Positions 1 through 5,543 of a DNA stretch of 6,028 nt are shown one piece after another (the first letter of the stretch is position 1; every line of letters begins with the position of its first letter). The translations under genes and the position numbers were made by a program. Source of the stretch: Kineosporiaceae bacterium (GTDB lineage: Bacteria; Actinomycetota; Actinomycetes; Actinomycetales; Angustibacteraceae); NCBI GenBank assembly GCA_027345905.1, contig DAIETC010000042.1, positions 1 through 6,028 of the forward strand, read 5' to 3'. The notes under the pieces were generated by a model, which was given only the letters and a program-made list of their open reading frames with translations, searched no databases and was not told the origin of the DNA.

Positions 1-1
1 G

Positions 2-232
2 GCGCCGGCGCTGGGTGCGGCGACCGCCCTGGCCGACCTGGCACCCCTTGCCGGGCCGGGCGACGCGGATTTCTGGACGGCGCCCGCGCCTGCGCCGCTG
101 CCGGTGCACGCCCAGCTTCCGCCAGACCTCGTGCTGCGCCAGCTGCCGGACCCCGGACCGGTGCTGGGCGGGGCAAAGCTGCTGACCGAGCTGCGCCCGC
201 TGTATGCCCGCCTGGCCGAGACGACGCAGTAG
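2..232 (+). CDS. C-terminal fragment of an unidentified gene upstream of the tad operon
   Basis: The window opens inside a forward reading frame that is open for 76 codons and ends with TAG at 230-232. Third codon positions are almost all G or C, which supports this frame over the others. The visible tail is rich in Ala, Pro and Leu. It has a Pro-rich stretch in the middle and ends in a probable amphipathic helix (LLTELRPLYARLAE). There is no membrane segment and no motif I can assign. In many actinobacterial tad loci the gene before tadA encodes a CpaE/TadZ-type ATPase or a CpaB-like protein. A CpaE-like tail is possible here, but that rests only on position, because all catalytic motifs would lie outside the window. 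The 177-base gap before tadA suggests that the pilus operon has, or can have, its own promoter. Confidence 0.7.
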   Translation, partial: APALGAATALADLAPLAGPGDADFWTAPAPAPLPVHAQLPPDLVLRQLPDPGPVLGGAKLLTELRPLYARLAETTQ

Positions 233-301
233 GCGCAGCGCCAGGGTCGGGACCCCAGCGCCCCCCCGCCGAGACGCCCGTTACTTGGCCCGAACCCGAC
301 C

Positions 302-320
302 GTTGATCCACAGGATCAAC
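302..320. promoter_or_regulatory. Perfect inverted repeat, candidate operator upstream of tadA
   Basis: GTTGATCC (302-309) and GGATCAAC (313-320) are perfect reverse complements separated by ACA. The 8-bp arms are only half GC, which stands out against the GC-rich surroundings. The repeat directly abuts a TTGACT hexamer at 321-326 and lies about 90 bases before the tadA start. It could be a binding site for a dimeric regulator of the tad operon. A transcription terminator for the upstream gene is less likely, because no T-rich tract follows and a 3-base loop is tight. The function is inferred. Confidence 0.4.
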
Positions 321-356
321 TTGACTCTTCCGATGGCGACTGTTTGCCCCTAACCT
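321..356 (+). promoter_or_regulatory. Weak candidate promoter for the tad operon
   Basis: TTGACT at 321-326 resembles a -35 box, and TAACCT at 351-356 fits the actinobacterial TANNNT pattern for a -10 box. The spacing between them is 24 bases, too long for a standard sigma-70-type promoter. A poorer -35 (TTCCGA, 328-333) would give a 17-base spacer to TAACCT. A promoter is expected in this gap because it precedes a tightly coupled operon, but no pair of boxes is convincing. The rest of 233-409 shows no gene. Confidence 0.3.
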
Positions 357-409
357 GCAGAGCACTGCCTGGGCGTTGACAGGCACCAGGGCGCCGTTGG
401 GGGGTGGGC

Positions 410-1657
410 ATGGACGCGGTCGCGCAGGTCGAGCTGGAGGTGCGCGAGCTCATCCGCCGTTCCGGTGTCGACCCCGTGCGCGAGGGACGCGCCGTGCGCA
501 CCCTGGTCCAGGACGTCGTCGACGACTACGACGAGCGCTCGCTGTCCGGTGGCCTTCCGTCGCTTCCCGATCGTGACCGCACGGTGCAGAGGGTGTGGGA
601 CTCCGTCGCCGGATTCGGTGCGCTGCAACGGTATCTGGACGACCCGCGGGTCGAAGAGATCTGGATCAACGAGCCCGGCAAGGTCTTCGTAGCCCGCGAC
701 GGGCTGGCCGAGCTGACCACCACGATCCTGGACGAGGTGCAGGTGCGCGACCTCGTCGAGCGCATGCTGAAAGCGTCGGGACGTCGGGTCGACCTCAGCT
801 CACCGTTCGTCGACGCCACCTTGCCGGACGGCTCGCGGCTGCACGTCGTCATCCCCGACGTCACCCGCGAGCACTGGGCCGTGAACGTGCGTAAGTTCGT
901 GGTCAAGGCCACCCATCTGGAAGACCTCGTCCGCCTCGGCACGCTCACCGCCCACGCCGCCAGGTTCCTGGAGGCCAGCGTCCGGGCGGGGCTGAACGTC
1001 CTGGTCGCCGGTGGCACCCAGGCTGGCAAGACGACGATGCTCAACTGCCTGGCCGGCGCCATCGACTCGCGCGAGCGCATCATCACCTGCGAGGAGGTCT
1101 TCGAGCTGCGCATCGCCGCCCGTGACGTCGTGGCGCTGCAGTGTCGCCAGCCCAGCCTGGAAGGCACCGGCGAGATCCCGCTGCGCCGCCTGGTGAAGGA
1201 GTCGCTGCGCATGCGGCCTTCGCGCATCATCGTCGGCGAGGTGCGCCAGGAAGAAAGCCTCGACATGCTCTTGGCGCTCAACTCTGGTTTGCCCGGCATG
1301 TGCACGATCCACGCGAACAGCGCGCGTGAAGCGATCACGAAGATGTGCACGCTTCCGCTGCTGGCCGGTGAGAACGTCAGCTCGCGGTTCGTGGTGCCGA
1401 CCGTGGCGGCCAGCATCGACCTGGTCGTTCACATGGGACTCGACCCTGGGGGAGCCCGGCAGGTCCGCGAGATCGTCGCCATCCCCGGCCGGGTCGAGGG
1501 TGACGTCGTCGAGGTCGCTGACATCTTCAGCTGGCGCGGCGGCAACCTGGTTCGGGCGCAAGGGTTTGCGCCGCATCCCGAGCGGTTCGAGCGCGTCGGC
1601 GTCGACGTGGCGCACCTGCTCGCCACTGCCGACTCGGACGGCGGGGGGCTGGCATGA
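410..1657 (+). CDS. tadA: TadA/CpaF-type secretion ATPase (Tad/Flp pilus motor)
   Basis: This is a cytoplasmic hexameric ATPase of the type II/IV secretion superfamily, which powers pilin assembly through the TadB/TadC platform. The protein is 415 residues, within the usual CpaF range. The N-terminal domain (about 1-180) includes the VEEIWINEPG segment. The motor domain follows, with Walker A GGTQAGKTT at 201-209 (Lys207), an acidic Asp-box equivalent EEVFEL at 228-233, Walker B RIIVGEVR at 272-279 (Glu277) and a His-box CTIHAN around His301. The His-box reads GLPGMCTIHAN, without the GH of many proteobacterial CpaF proteins. I recall this form as typical of actinobacterial members. I chose ATG 410 because a run of six G at 399-404 gives a plausible ribosome binding site five bases upstream. 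GTG at 404, two codons earlier, is possible but badly spaced. The stop overlaps tadB as ATGA. Confidence 0.93.
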   Translation: MDAVAQVELEVRELIRRSGVDPVREGRAVRTLVQDVVDDYDERSLSGGLPSLPDRDRTVQRVWDSVAGFGALQRYLDDPRVEEIWINEPGKVFVARDGLAELTTTILDEVQVRDLVERMLKASGRRVDLSSPFVDATLPDGSRLHVVIPDVTREHWAVNVRKFVVKATHLEDLVRLGTLTAHAARFLEASVRAGLNVLVAGGTQAGKTTMLNCLAGAIDSRERIITCEEVFELRIAARDVVALQCRQPSLEGTGEIPLRRLVKESLRMRPSRIIVGEVRQEESLDMLLALNSGLPGMCTIHANSAREAITKMCTLPLLAGENVSSRFVVPTVAASIDLVVHMGLDPGGARQVREIVAIPGRVEGDVVEVADIFSWRGGNLVRAQGFAPHPERFERVGVDVAHLLATADSDGGGLA

Positions 1658-2517
1658 GCGGGATCGGCCTCGGCCTGCTGCTGGGCACCGGACTGTTCTG
1701 CATCTGGTGGTCGCTGTGGCCGCGGGAGCCTCGACCGAAGAGGCCACCGTCGGCGCGCCGGCAGGCGCTGGTCGACGACCTGCAGCTGGCCGGTATGGAG
1801 GGTCTACGTCCGGGGGCACTGCTGGGCGCCAGCCTGGCCTGCGCTGCAGTCGTCTTCGTCCTCGCGCTGGGGACGACGTCGGTGGCCGCGCTGGCGCTGT
1901 GCTTTGCCGCCATGGCGGGCGGCGCGCCGATCGTGCTGGTGCGCTCGCGGGCCCGCCGTCGCCGTGCCGTGCTGCGTGAGGTGTGGCCGGACGTCGTCGA
2001 CAACCTGGCGTCCGGCGTCCGGGCTGGGCTCTCGTTGCCGGAGGCGTTGTCGCAGCTGGGAGTGCGCGGCCCCCAGTCGCTGCGGCCCGCGTTCGTCGCT
2101 TTTGCGCAGGACTACCGGGCGAGCGGGCACTTCCAGAGCTGCCTGGACGCGCTCAAGGTGCGCCTGGCCGACCCGGTCGGTGACCGGATCGTCGAGTCGC
2201 TGCGCATCGCCCGTGAGGTCGGCGGTAACGACCTCGGCCGGCTCCTGCGGACGCTGTCGCTGTTCTTGCGCCAGGACGCACGGATCCGCAGCGAGTTGGA
2301 GACCCGCCAGGGATGGACGGTGAACGCCGCGCGGCTCGCCGTGGCGGCGCCCTGGATCGTGCTGTCGCTGTTGGCAACGCGCCCCGAATCGATTGCCGCG
2401 TACGACCAGCCCGCTGGAGGGGCGGTGCTGGTCGGCGGTGGCGCCTTGACGGTCGTGGCCTACCGGATGATGGTGCGGATCGCACGACTGCCCGACGAGC
2501 AGCGGGTCCTGCGGTGA
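1654..2517 (+). CDS. tadB: TadB-like inner-membrane platform protein (T2SSF domain)
   Basis: This is a polytopic membrane protein of 287 residues that would form, with TadC, the platform on which TadA acts. The N-terminus is one hydrophobic segment (about 4-22), followed by a basic linker. Two further hydrophobic segments lie at about 55-73 and 76-97, then an Arg-rich stretch. The cytoplasmic T2SSF/GspF-type domain runs from about 110 to 220 and opens with WPDVVDNLASGVRAGLSLPEA, the typical start of this family (PF00482). Two C-terminal hydrophobic segments (about 224-243 and 254-275) complete the usual TadB topology. The ATG lies inside the tadA stop (ATGA at 1654-1657), so translation is probably coupled to tadA. 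The gene ends in a GTGA overlap with tadC. The family call is firm. The TadB rather than TadC label rests on gene order. Confidence 0.9.
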   Translation: MSGIGLGLLLGTGLFCIWWSLWPREPRPKRPPSARRQALVDDLQLAGMEGLRPGALLGASLACAAVVFVLALGTTSVAALALCFAAMAGGAPIVLVRSRARRRRAVLREVWPDVVDNLASGVRAGLSLPEALSQLGVRGPQSLRPAFVAFAQDYRASGHFQSCLDALKVRLADPVGDRIVESLRIAREVGGNDLGRLLRTLSLFLRQDARIRSELETRQGWTVNAARLAVAAPWIVLSLLATRPESIAAYDQPAGGAVLVGGGALTVVAYRMMVRIARLPDEQRVLR

Positions 2518-3446
2518 ACGCGTGGATGCAAGGTGGCGTCGTCGGCCTGGCGTTGGGCTGCGGTCTGGCTGTCACGCTCAGCCGGCTGCCGATGCTGCGC
2601 CGGGTCGGTTTGGACGCTCGCCTCGCCCCGTACCTTCGCGACGCCGTGCCGCCCAGCCGGATGCTCGGGCAGGGACCCACCATGCCGCTGCCGGCGCTGC
2701 GCCGGTTGCTTGCCCCGGTGGTCCGTGACGCGGCGATGCGCGCGGACCAAGTGCTCGGCGGCACGGCGTCGGTGCACCGGCGGCTGGTGCGTGCAGGCCG
2801 GGCACCGGACGTCGAGGCATTGCGCGCCGAGCAGGTGCTGTGGGGCGCAGGGGGCCTGGGCGTGGGGGGTCTGGCGGCCGGCATGCTGTGGTTGCGAGGC
2901 TCTGGGTCAGCGCTGGCGCTGGTGCTGCTCGTGCTGGCCAGCGGTGGGTTCGGTGTTGCGTTGCGCGACTGGTCGTTGAGCCAGCAGGTCAGCCGGCGCG
3001 AACGGCGGATCCTGGGCCAGTTCCCCACCGTGGCCGAGATGCTGGCGCTGTCGGTGAGCGCCGGCGAGGGGCCGGTTGCCGCGCTCGACCGGGTGGCCGG
3101 GCTCAGTGACGGCGAGCTCGCCGAGGAGCTGCGCCGTACCTTGGCGGACGCTCGGGCCGGGGCCTCGCTGCCGACCGCGCTGCAGGCGCTGTCCGACCGC
3201 ACCGGCCTGGTTCCCCTGGCTCGTTTCGTCGACGGGGTGGTGGTGGCCATCGAACGCGGGACCCCGCTGGCCGACGTCCTGCGCTCGCAGGCCCAGGACG
3301 TGCGCGAGTCCGGCCAGCGCGCGCTGATGGACGCAGCCGGCAAGAAGGAAATCGCGATGATGATCCCGGTCGTCTTCTTGATCTTGCCGGTGACCGTGCT
3401 GTTCGCCGTCTACCCCGGCTTCGCGTTCCTGCGTCTGGGCCTGTGA
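2514..3446 (+). CDS. tadC: TadC-like inner-membrane platform protein (T2SSF domain)
   Basis: This is the second platform protein of the Tad machine, 310 residues. A hydrophobic segment at about 7-23 is followed by a linker with several basic residues. A pair of membrane segments lies at about 108-126 and 131-147. The cytoplasmic T2SSF domain contains QFPTVAEMLALSVSAGEGP from residue 169. The C-terminus carries GKKE (276-279) followed by a hydrophobic segment ending VYPGF, a hallmark of TadC proteins. The frame is open well upstream into tadB (to at least 2313), but GTG 2514 gives a GTGA overlap with the tadB stop, and the sequence N-terminal to it would lack family features, so GTG 2514 is preferred. 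A 77-base gap separates it from the pilin gene, the longest gap inside this operon. Confidence 0.9.
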   Translation: MNAWMQGGVVGLALGCGLAVTLSRLPMLRRVGLDARLAPYLRDAVPPSRMLGQGPTMPLPALRRLLAPVVRDAAMRADQVLGGTASVHRRLVRAGRAPDVEALRAEQVLWGAGGLGVGGLAAGMLWLRGSGSALALVLLVLASGGFGVALRDWSLSQQVSRRERRILGQFPTVAEMLALSVSAGEGPVAALDRVAGLSDGELAEELRRTLADARAGASLPTALQALSDRTGLVPLARFVDGVVVAIERGTPLADVLRSQAQDVRESGQRALMDAAGKKEIAMMIPVVFLILPVTVLFAVYPGFAFLRLGL

Positions 3447-3461
3447 CAGGCCCGTGACCTC

Positions 3462-3527
3462 ATGACTCCCCCCGAGCAACGACCCGCGCCGAGCACTGAC
3501 CCGCCACCGAGCAAGGAGATCCCATGA
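3462..3527 (+). CDS. Possible 21-codon leader peptide ahead of the pilin gene
   Basis: ATG at 3462 opens a 21-codon frame encoding a Pro-rich peptide (MTPPEQRPAPSTDPPPSKEI plus a final Pro). Its TGA at 3525-3527 overlaps the pilin ATG as ATGA. The coupling geometry matches the overlaps elsewhere in this operon. The upstream AGG at 3448-3450 is a weak and somewhat distant ribosome binding site. The pilin gene's own strong site lies inside this short frame, so the pilin can start without it. It may be chance in GC-rich DNA. Confidence 0.2.
   Translation: MTPPEQRPAPSTDPPPSKEIP
3513..3520 (+). promoter_or_regulatory. Strong ribosome binding site of the pilin gene
   Basis: AAGGAGAT lies three bases before ATG 3524, with the GGAG core 6-9 bases upstream. 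It is the best Shine-Dalgarno match in the operon, where the other genes rely on stop/start overlap. This fits a need for much more pilin than machine subunits, and it fixes the pilin start. Confidence 0.75.
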
Positions 3528-3736
3528 CCGTTCTCGAGCACCGCTTCCACCTGCTCTGGTCCATCGTTCGGTCGCGTTTGGCCGGCGCCGGGCCGGCTCA
3601 ACGCGGTGACGTACCCGGTTGGGTGCTGGTCACGATCATGACCGCGGGCCTGGTCGCCGCGCTGTGGGCAGTCGCCGGCGACACCCTCACCGACGTCTTC
3701 CGTACCGCGATCGCCGACACCGTCGGCGGCCCCTGA
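3524..3736 (+). CDS. Flp-like major pilin precursor (actinobacterial type)
   Basis: This is a 70-residue precursor of the likely major subunit of the Tad pilus. A basic N-terminal leader (about 1-28) ends in AQRG. After it comes DVPGW and one hydrophobic helix (about 33-52, WVLVTIMTAGLVAALWAVAG), then a short polar tail. If cleavage is after Gly28, the mature protein is about 42 residues, in keeping with small Flp pilins. The usual Glu at position +5 of the mature pilin is Trp33 here, and Tyr at +6 is absent. Processing by a standard TadV-type peptidase is therefore not guaranteed. Position between tadC and tadE, size and leader-plus-helix architecture support a pilin. Start choice is secured by the strong ribosome binding site. 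The alternative is a small membrane accessory protein of the Tad machine. Confidence 0.75.
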   Translation: MTVLEHRFHLLWSIVRSRLAGAGPAQRGDVPGWVLVTIMTAGLVAALWAVAGDTLTDVFRTAIADTVGGP

Positions 3737-3740
3737 CCCG

Positions 3741-4157
3741 ATGGCCGGGTTGGCGAGCGAGCCGCGGGCCAGCGCCGGCGACGAAGGGGCCGCCGTCGTC
3801 GACTTCGCGCTCGTCGGCGCCCTGCTCACCCTGCTGTTCGTCGGCGTCCTGCAGGTGGCGCTGGTGGTGCATGTGCGCAACACGCTCATCGACTGCGCGG
3901 CCGAGGGCGCCCGGTGGGGGGCACGGGCCGACCGGACGCCGGACGACGGCGCCCGCCGCACGCTCGAACTGATCTCGGCCGAGCTGTCACCCGCGTACGC
4001 GGCGCGGCTTACCGGCGGGATCAGGTCGGCCGAGATCGACCAAGGCGGTGTCCGGGTGGTCGAGGTGACGGTGCGCGCTCCGCTGCCGGTCGTGGCCCTG
4101 GCTGGCCCGACTGGTGCCCTGACCGTGCGCGGGCACGCTTTCGAGGAGCGGCAGTGA
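3741..4157 (+). CDS. tadE: TadE-like pseudopilin
   Basis: This is a 138-residue TadE-type minor pilin. After a short hydrophilic leader, the sequence EGAAVVDFALV gives the prepilin-like site: probable cleavage after Gly16, with an acidic residue at +5 (Asp21, where Glu is commoner) and Phe at +6. The hydrophobic helix covers about 19-44. It is followed by the RNTLIDCAAEGARWGA segment typical of TadE (PF07811) and a mixed beta-rich C-terminal half. Family members are processed by the pilin peptidase and are needed for pilus assembly or surface attachment. The ATG lies four bases after the pilin stop with no clear ribosome binding site, so it probably depends on ribosomes coming from the pilin gene. 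It ends in a GTGA overlap with the next gene. Confidence 0.85.
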   Translation: MAGLASEPRASAGDEGAAVVDFALVGALLTLLFVGVLQVALVVHVRNTLIDCAAEGARWGARADRTPDDGARRTLELISAELSPAYAARLTGGIRSAEIDQGGVRVVEVTVRAPLPVVALAGPTGALTVRGHAFEERQ

Positions 4158-4615
4158 GCGTGATGCGCGCTGCGCGTGAGCGTTGCGACGAGGGCCGCGA
4201 CGGGGGCAGCGCGATCATCGAGTTCCTCGTGCTGGCCACGCTGATGCTCGTCCCGGTCGTCTACCTGGTGGTCACGATCGGGCGCCTGCAGGCGGCCGCA
4301 TTCGCCACCCAGGGTGCCGCCCGTGAGGCGGCCCGCGCCTTCGTCACCGCGACCGACGAGGCCTCTGGTCGTGAGCGCGCCGACGCCGCCGCCATGATCG
4401 CCTGGGCCGACCAGGGATTCCGCGACCCCCATCTGGCCAGCGTGCGCATCAGCTGCGCGCCCACCTGTCTGGCCCCGGGCTCGCGGGTCGCGGTGCGCAC
4501 CAGCCTGCAGGTGGTGCTCCCCGCAGTCCCCCGGCTCGTCGACCGGTTCCTGCCGGCGCGCATCCAGGTCGACGCCCGCCACCAGGCTCCGGTCGAGCGG
4601 TTCGCCGCCCGATGA
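4154..4615 (+). CDS. Second TadE/TadF-like pseudopilin
   Basis: This protein of 153 residues starts at GTG 4154 inside the tadE stop (GTGA). GTG 4160 and ATG 4163 are in-frame alternatives that remove two or three residues. A charged leader ends in RDGGSAIIEF, a canonical prepilin site: cleavage after Gly18, Glu23 at +5 and Phe24 at +6. The helix runs to about residue 43. A QGAAREAARAF motif follows, as in TadE/TadF proteins. The C-terminal part contains a CAPTC pair (Cys101 and Cys105) that could form a disulfide outside the membrane. The role is a minor pilin or assembly factor of the Tad system, and the TadE versus TadF label is uncertain. It ends in an ATGA overlap with the next gene, at a tandem repeat. 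Confidence 0.8.
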   Translation: MSVMRAARERCDEGRDGGSAIIEFLVLATLMLVPVVYLVVTIGRLQAAAFATQGAAREAARAFVTATDEASGRERADAAAMIAWADQGFRDPHLASVRISCAPTCLAPGSRVAVRTSLQVVLPAVPRLVDRFLPARIQVDARHQAPVERFAAR

Positions 4616-4671
4616 GACAGCCCTCGATGAGACGGCCCTCGATGAGACGACCCTCGATGAGACGACCCTCG
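4612..4671 (+). repeat. Four tandem 15-bp units carrying start codons
   Basis: Four contiguous units begin at 4612, 4627, 4642 and 4657. Their consensus is ATGAGACRRCCCTCG. Units three and four are identical. Unit two differs from them by one base, and unit one by two. Each unit encodes MRxPS in the tadG-like frame, so there are four in-frame ATGs. Each unit also contains TGA in the frame of the upstream pseudopilin gene. The stop/start overlap between the two genes is thus present four times. Confidence 0.95.
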
Positions 4672-5106
4672 GGTGACGAGGGGCAGGTCACGCTGCTGGT
4701 CCTCGGCTACACCCTGATCAGCCTGTCGCTGGTGGCCGTCGCGGTGGACGCGAGCGCCGTGCACCTGGCGCGCACCCAGCTGTTGGACGCCGCCGACGCC
4801 GCGGCGCTCGGGGCCGCCGACGCGCTCGACGAGGGGCCGCTCTACTCCCGCGGGGTGGGCCGTGACCTGCCGGTCACCGACGCGGACGTGCGCAAGGAGG
4901 CGCTGCGGTACCTCTCGTCGTACGACGTGCCCTCGCGAGTCGACCGGGTCGAGCTGGGTGCGGGCACCGGCAGCGCGGACGGTGCCAGCGCCACCGTCGA
5001 GCTGAGCGGGCGGGTGCGGCTACCGATCGCCGCGTCGGTGGTCGGCTGGAAGGGTGGGATCATCGTCACCGTGCGCTCCACCGCCCGCACCTCGCTGGTG
5101 CCGTGA
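4612..5106 (+). CDS. TadG/Rv3654c-like Tad-locus membrane protein
   Basis: This protein is up to 164 residues if ATG 4612 is used. Starts at 4627, 4642 and 4657 shorten it by 5, 10 or 15 residues and leave the domain intact. The first 20 residues are four MRxPS repeats. GDEGQVTLLVLGYTLISLSL follows, a single membrane helix (about 26-48) of the Tad-domain type (PF13400) found at the N-terminus of TadG and of Rv3654c-family proteins. Next come the alanine-rich RTQLLDAADAAALGAADAL segment and a short beta-rich C-terminal part. It lacks the long von Willebrand-type region of proteobacterial TadG, so Rv3654c-like is the closer description. The likely role is a pseudopilin-like envelope component of the Tad machine. 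Its last 40 or so codons are duplicated, in decayed form, beyond the toxin-antitoxin pair. Confidence 0.8.
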   Translation: MRQPSMRRPSMRRPSMRRPSGDEGQVTLLVLGYTLISLSLVAVAVDASAVHLARTQLLDAADAAALGAADALDEGPLYSRGVGRDLPVTDADVRKEALRYLSSYDVPSRVDRVELGAGTGSADGASATVELSGRVRLPIAASVVGWKGGIIVTVRSTARTSLVP

Positions 5107-5140
5107 TTGCCCGCGCTCGCTCCGTGCGCCACTAGCGGTG
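4983..5140 (+). repeat. Left copy of the duplicated tadG-end/next-gene-start junction
   Basis: This segment matches 5829-5999 in direct orientation. Bases 4983-5020 align to 5829-5866 with 31 of 39 aligned columns identical. Bases 5032-5042 equal 5892-5902. Bases 5052-5077 equal 5907-5932 exactly (26 bases). Bases 5078-5121 match 34 of 44 positions at 5933-5976. A shorter match continues from 5125-5140 to 5985-5999. Small insertions or deletions separate these blocks. The tadG-like reading frame is intact in this copy, but the downstream start codon is ATT. Confidence 0.85.
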
Positions 5141-5143
5141 CAC
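5124..5143. terminator. Hairpin between convergent tadG-like and vapC genes, possible terminator
   Basis: GTGCGCC (5124-5130) can pair with GGTGCAC (5137-5143) around the six-base loop ACTAGC, giving seven pairs including one G-U. It lies 17 bases after the tadG-like stop and about 20 bases from the vapC stop, in the only gap between convergent genes. No U-rich tract follows on either strand. That is common in high-GC actinobacteria but makes the call tentative. Confidence 0.3.
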
Positions 5144-5162
5144 CGGGCAGGGTGGGCGAGGC

Positions 5163-5543
5163 TCAGAGTCGCACGAGGGTGAGCGAGGGATCCAGGTGGC
5201 GAAGAGCGTCCGGATCGCTGGTCGCGACCGCCTGCCCGGCCCGCCGCGCGCACAGGACAACGTGGGCGTCCACGACGTCTGTAGTGCCGGATGCGGCCAG
5301 CAGGCGCCCAACGCCGATCGCATCCACGCGATCCAGGGCGATGAGGTCCGTTGTTGGCTGGCGAACGAGGCGAGCGAGTCGAGCCTGGCTGGCGGGGTTG
5401 CGCATCGCTTGAGCGAGAACTGTGGCCGGGATCGTGATGCGTGCTGAAGTCTCCCGTGCCCGGGCCAGCAGCACGACGACCCGCCGATCACCGCGGTCCA
5501 GGCCGATGAGGGCGCCGGCGTCCAGCGTCACCCCGAGGGTCAT
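5163..5543 (-). CDS. vapC: PIN-domain toxin, VapC-like
   Basis: This is a 126-residue PIN-domain protein, the usual VapC size. VapC-type toxins are metal-dependent ribonucleases that cut tRNA or rRNA and are held inactive by the partner antitoxin. The first acidic motif is VTLDAGALIGL (Asp8). The middle motif is IPATVLAQAMR, where Gln45 stands where many PIN nucleases have Glu. The C-terminal motifs are TTDVVDAHVV (Asp89, Asp92) and ATSDPDAL (Asp110, Asp112). I recall the VLAQ form as common in an actinobacterial PIN subfamily, so it need not mean loss of activity. The ATG overlaps the antitoxin stop as ATGA on the reverse strand, which supports coupled expression. It converges with the tadG-like gene. 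The RNA target cannot be read from the sequence. Confidence 0.85.
   Translation of the reverse strand: MTLGVTLDAGALIGLDRGDRRVVVLLARARETSARITIPATVLAQAMRNPASQARLARLVRQPTTDLIALDRVDAIGVGRLLAASGTTDVVDAHVVLCARRAGQAVATSDPDALRHLDPSLTLVRL

Noticed and set aside
244..256. GGGTC-GG-GACCC inverted repeat after the first gene, as a terminator
   Set aside because: The loop would be only two bases, the stem five pairs, and no T-tract follows.
376..381. TTGACA, a perfect -35 consensus just upstream of tadA
   Set aside because: The -10 position 17 bases downstream falls in the G-run used as ribosome binding site and has no TANNNT match, so no usable promoter can be built from it.
800..1819. A 339-codon open frame on the reverse strand opposite tadA
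   Set aside because: It is an antisense shadow of the ATPase motor region, with His/Asp/Arg-rich low-complexity sequence and no family features.
2313..2513. An upstream in-frame extension of tadC into tadB
   Set aside because: The extra 67 residues are out-of-frame tadB sequence, Arg/Ala/Gly-rich and without family features. GTG 2514 in the GTGA overlap is a better start.
2153..3343. A 396-codon open frame on the reverse strand opposite tadB and tadC
   Set aside because: Long antisense frames arise by codon bias in GC-rich genes. Its Arg/Ser/Pro/Thr-rich product shows no domain, while the forward genes have clear T2SSF features and stop/start overlaps.
3410..4582. A 390-codon open frame on the reverse strand opposite the pilin and pseudopilin genes
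   Set aside because: It has low-complexity composition without motifs, and it lies opposite three recognisable coupled genes.
4612..4671. Phase-variation switch by slippage in the tandem repeat
   Set aside because: The unit is 15 bases, so gain or loss of units cannot shift the reading frame. On/off switching is not expected, only a change in length or initiation.
5132..5491. A second reverse-strand frame overlapping the toxin gene
   Set aside because: The PIN-domain motifs and the ATGA overlap with the antitoxin place the real gene in the other frame.
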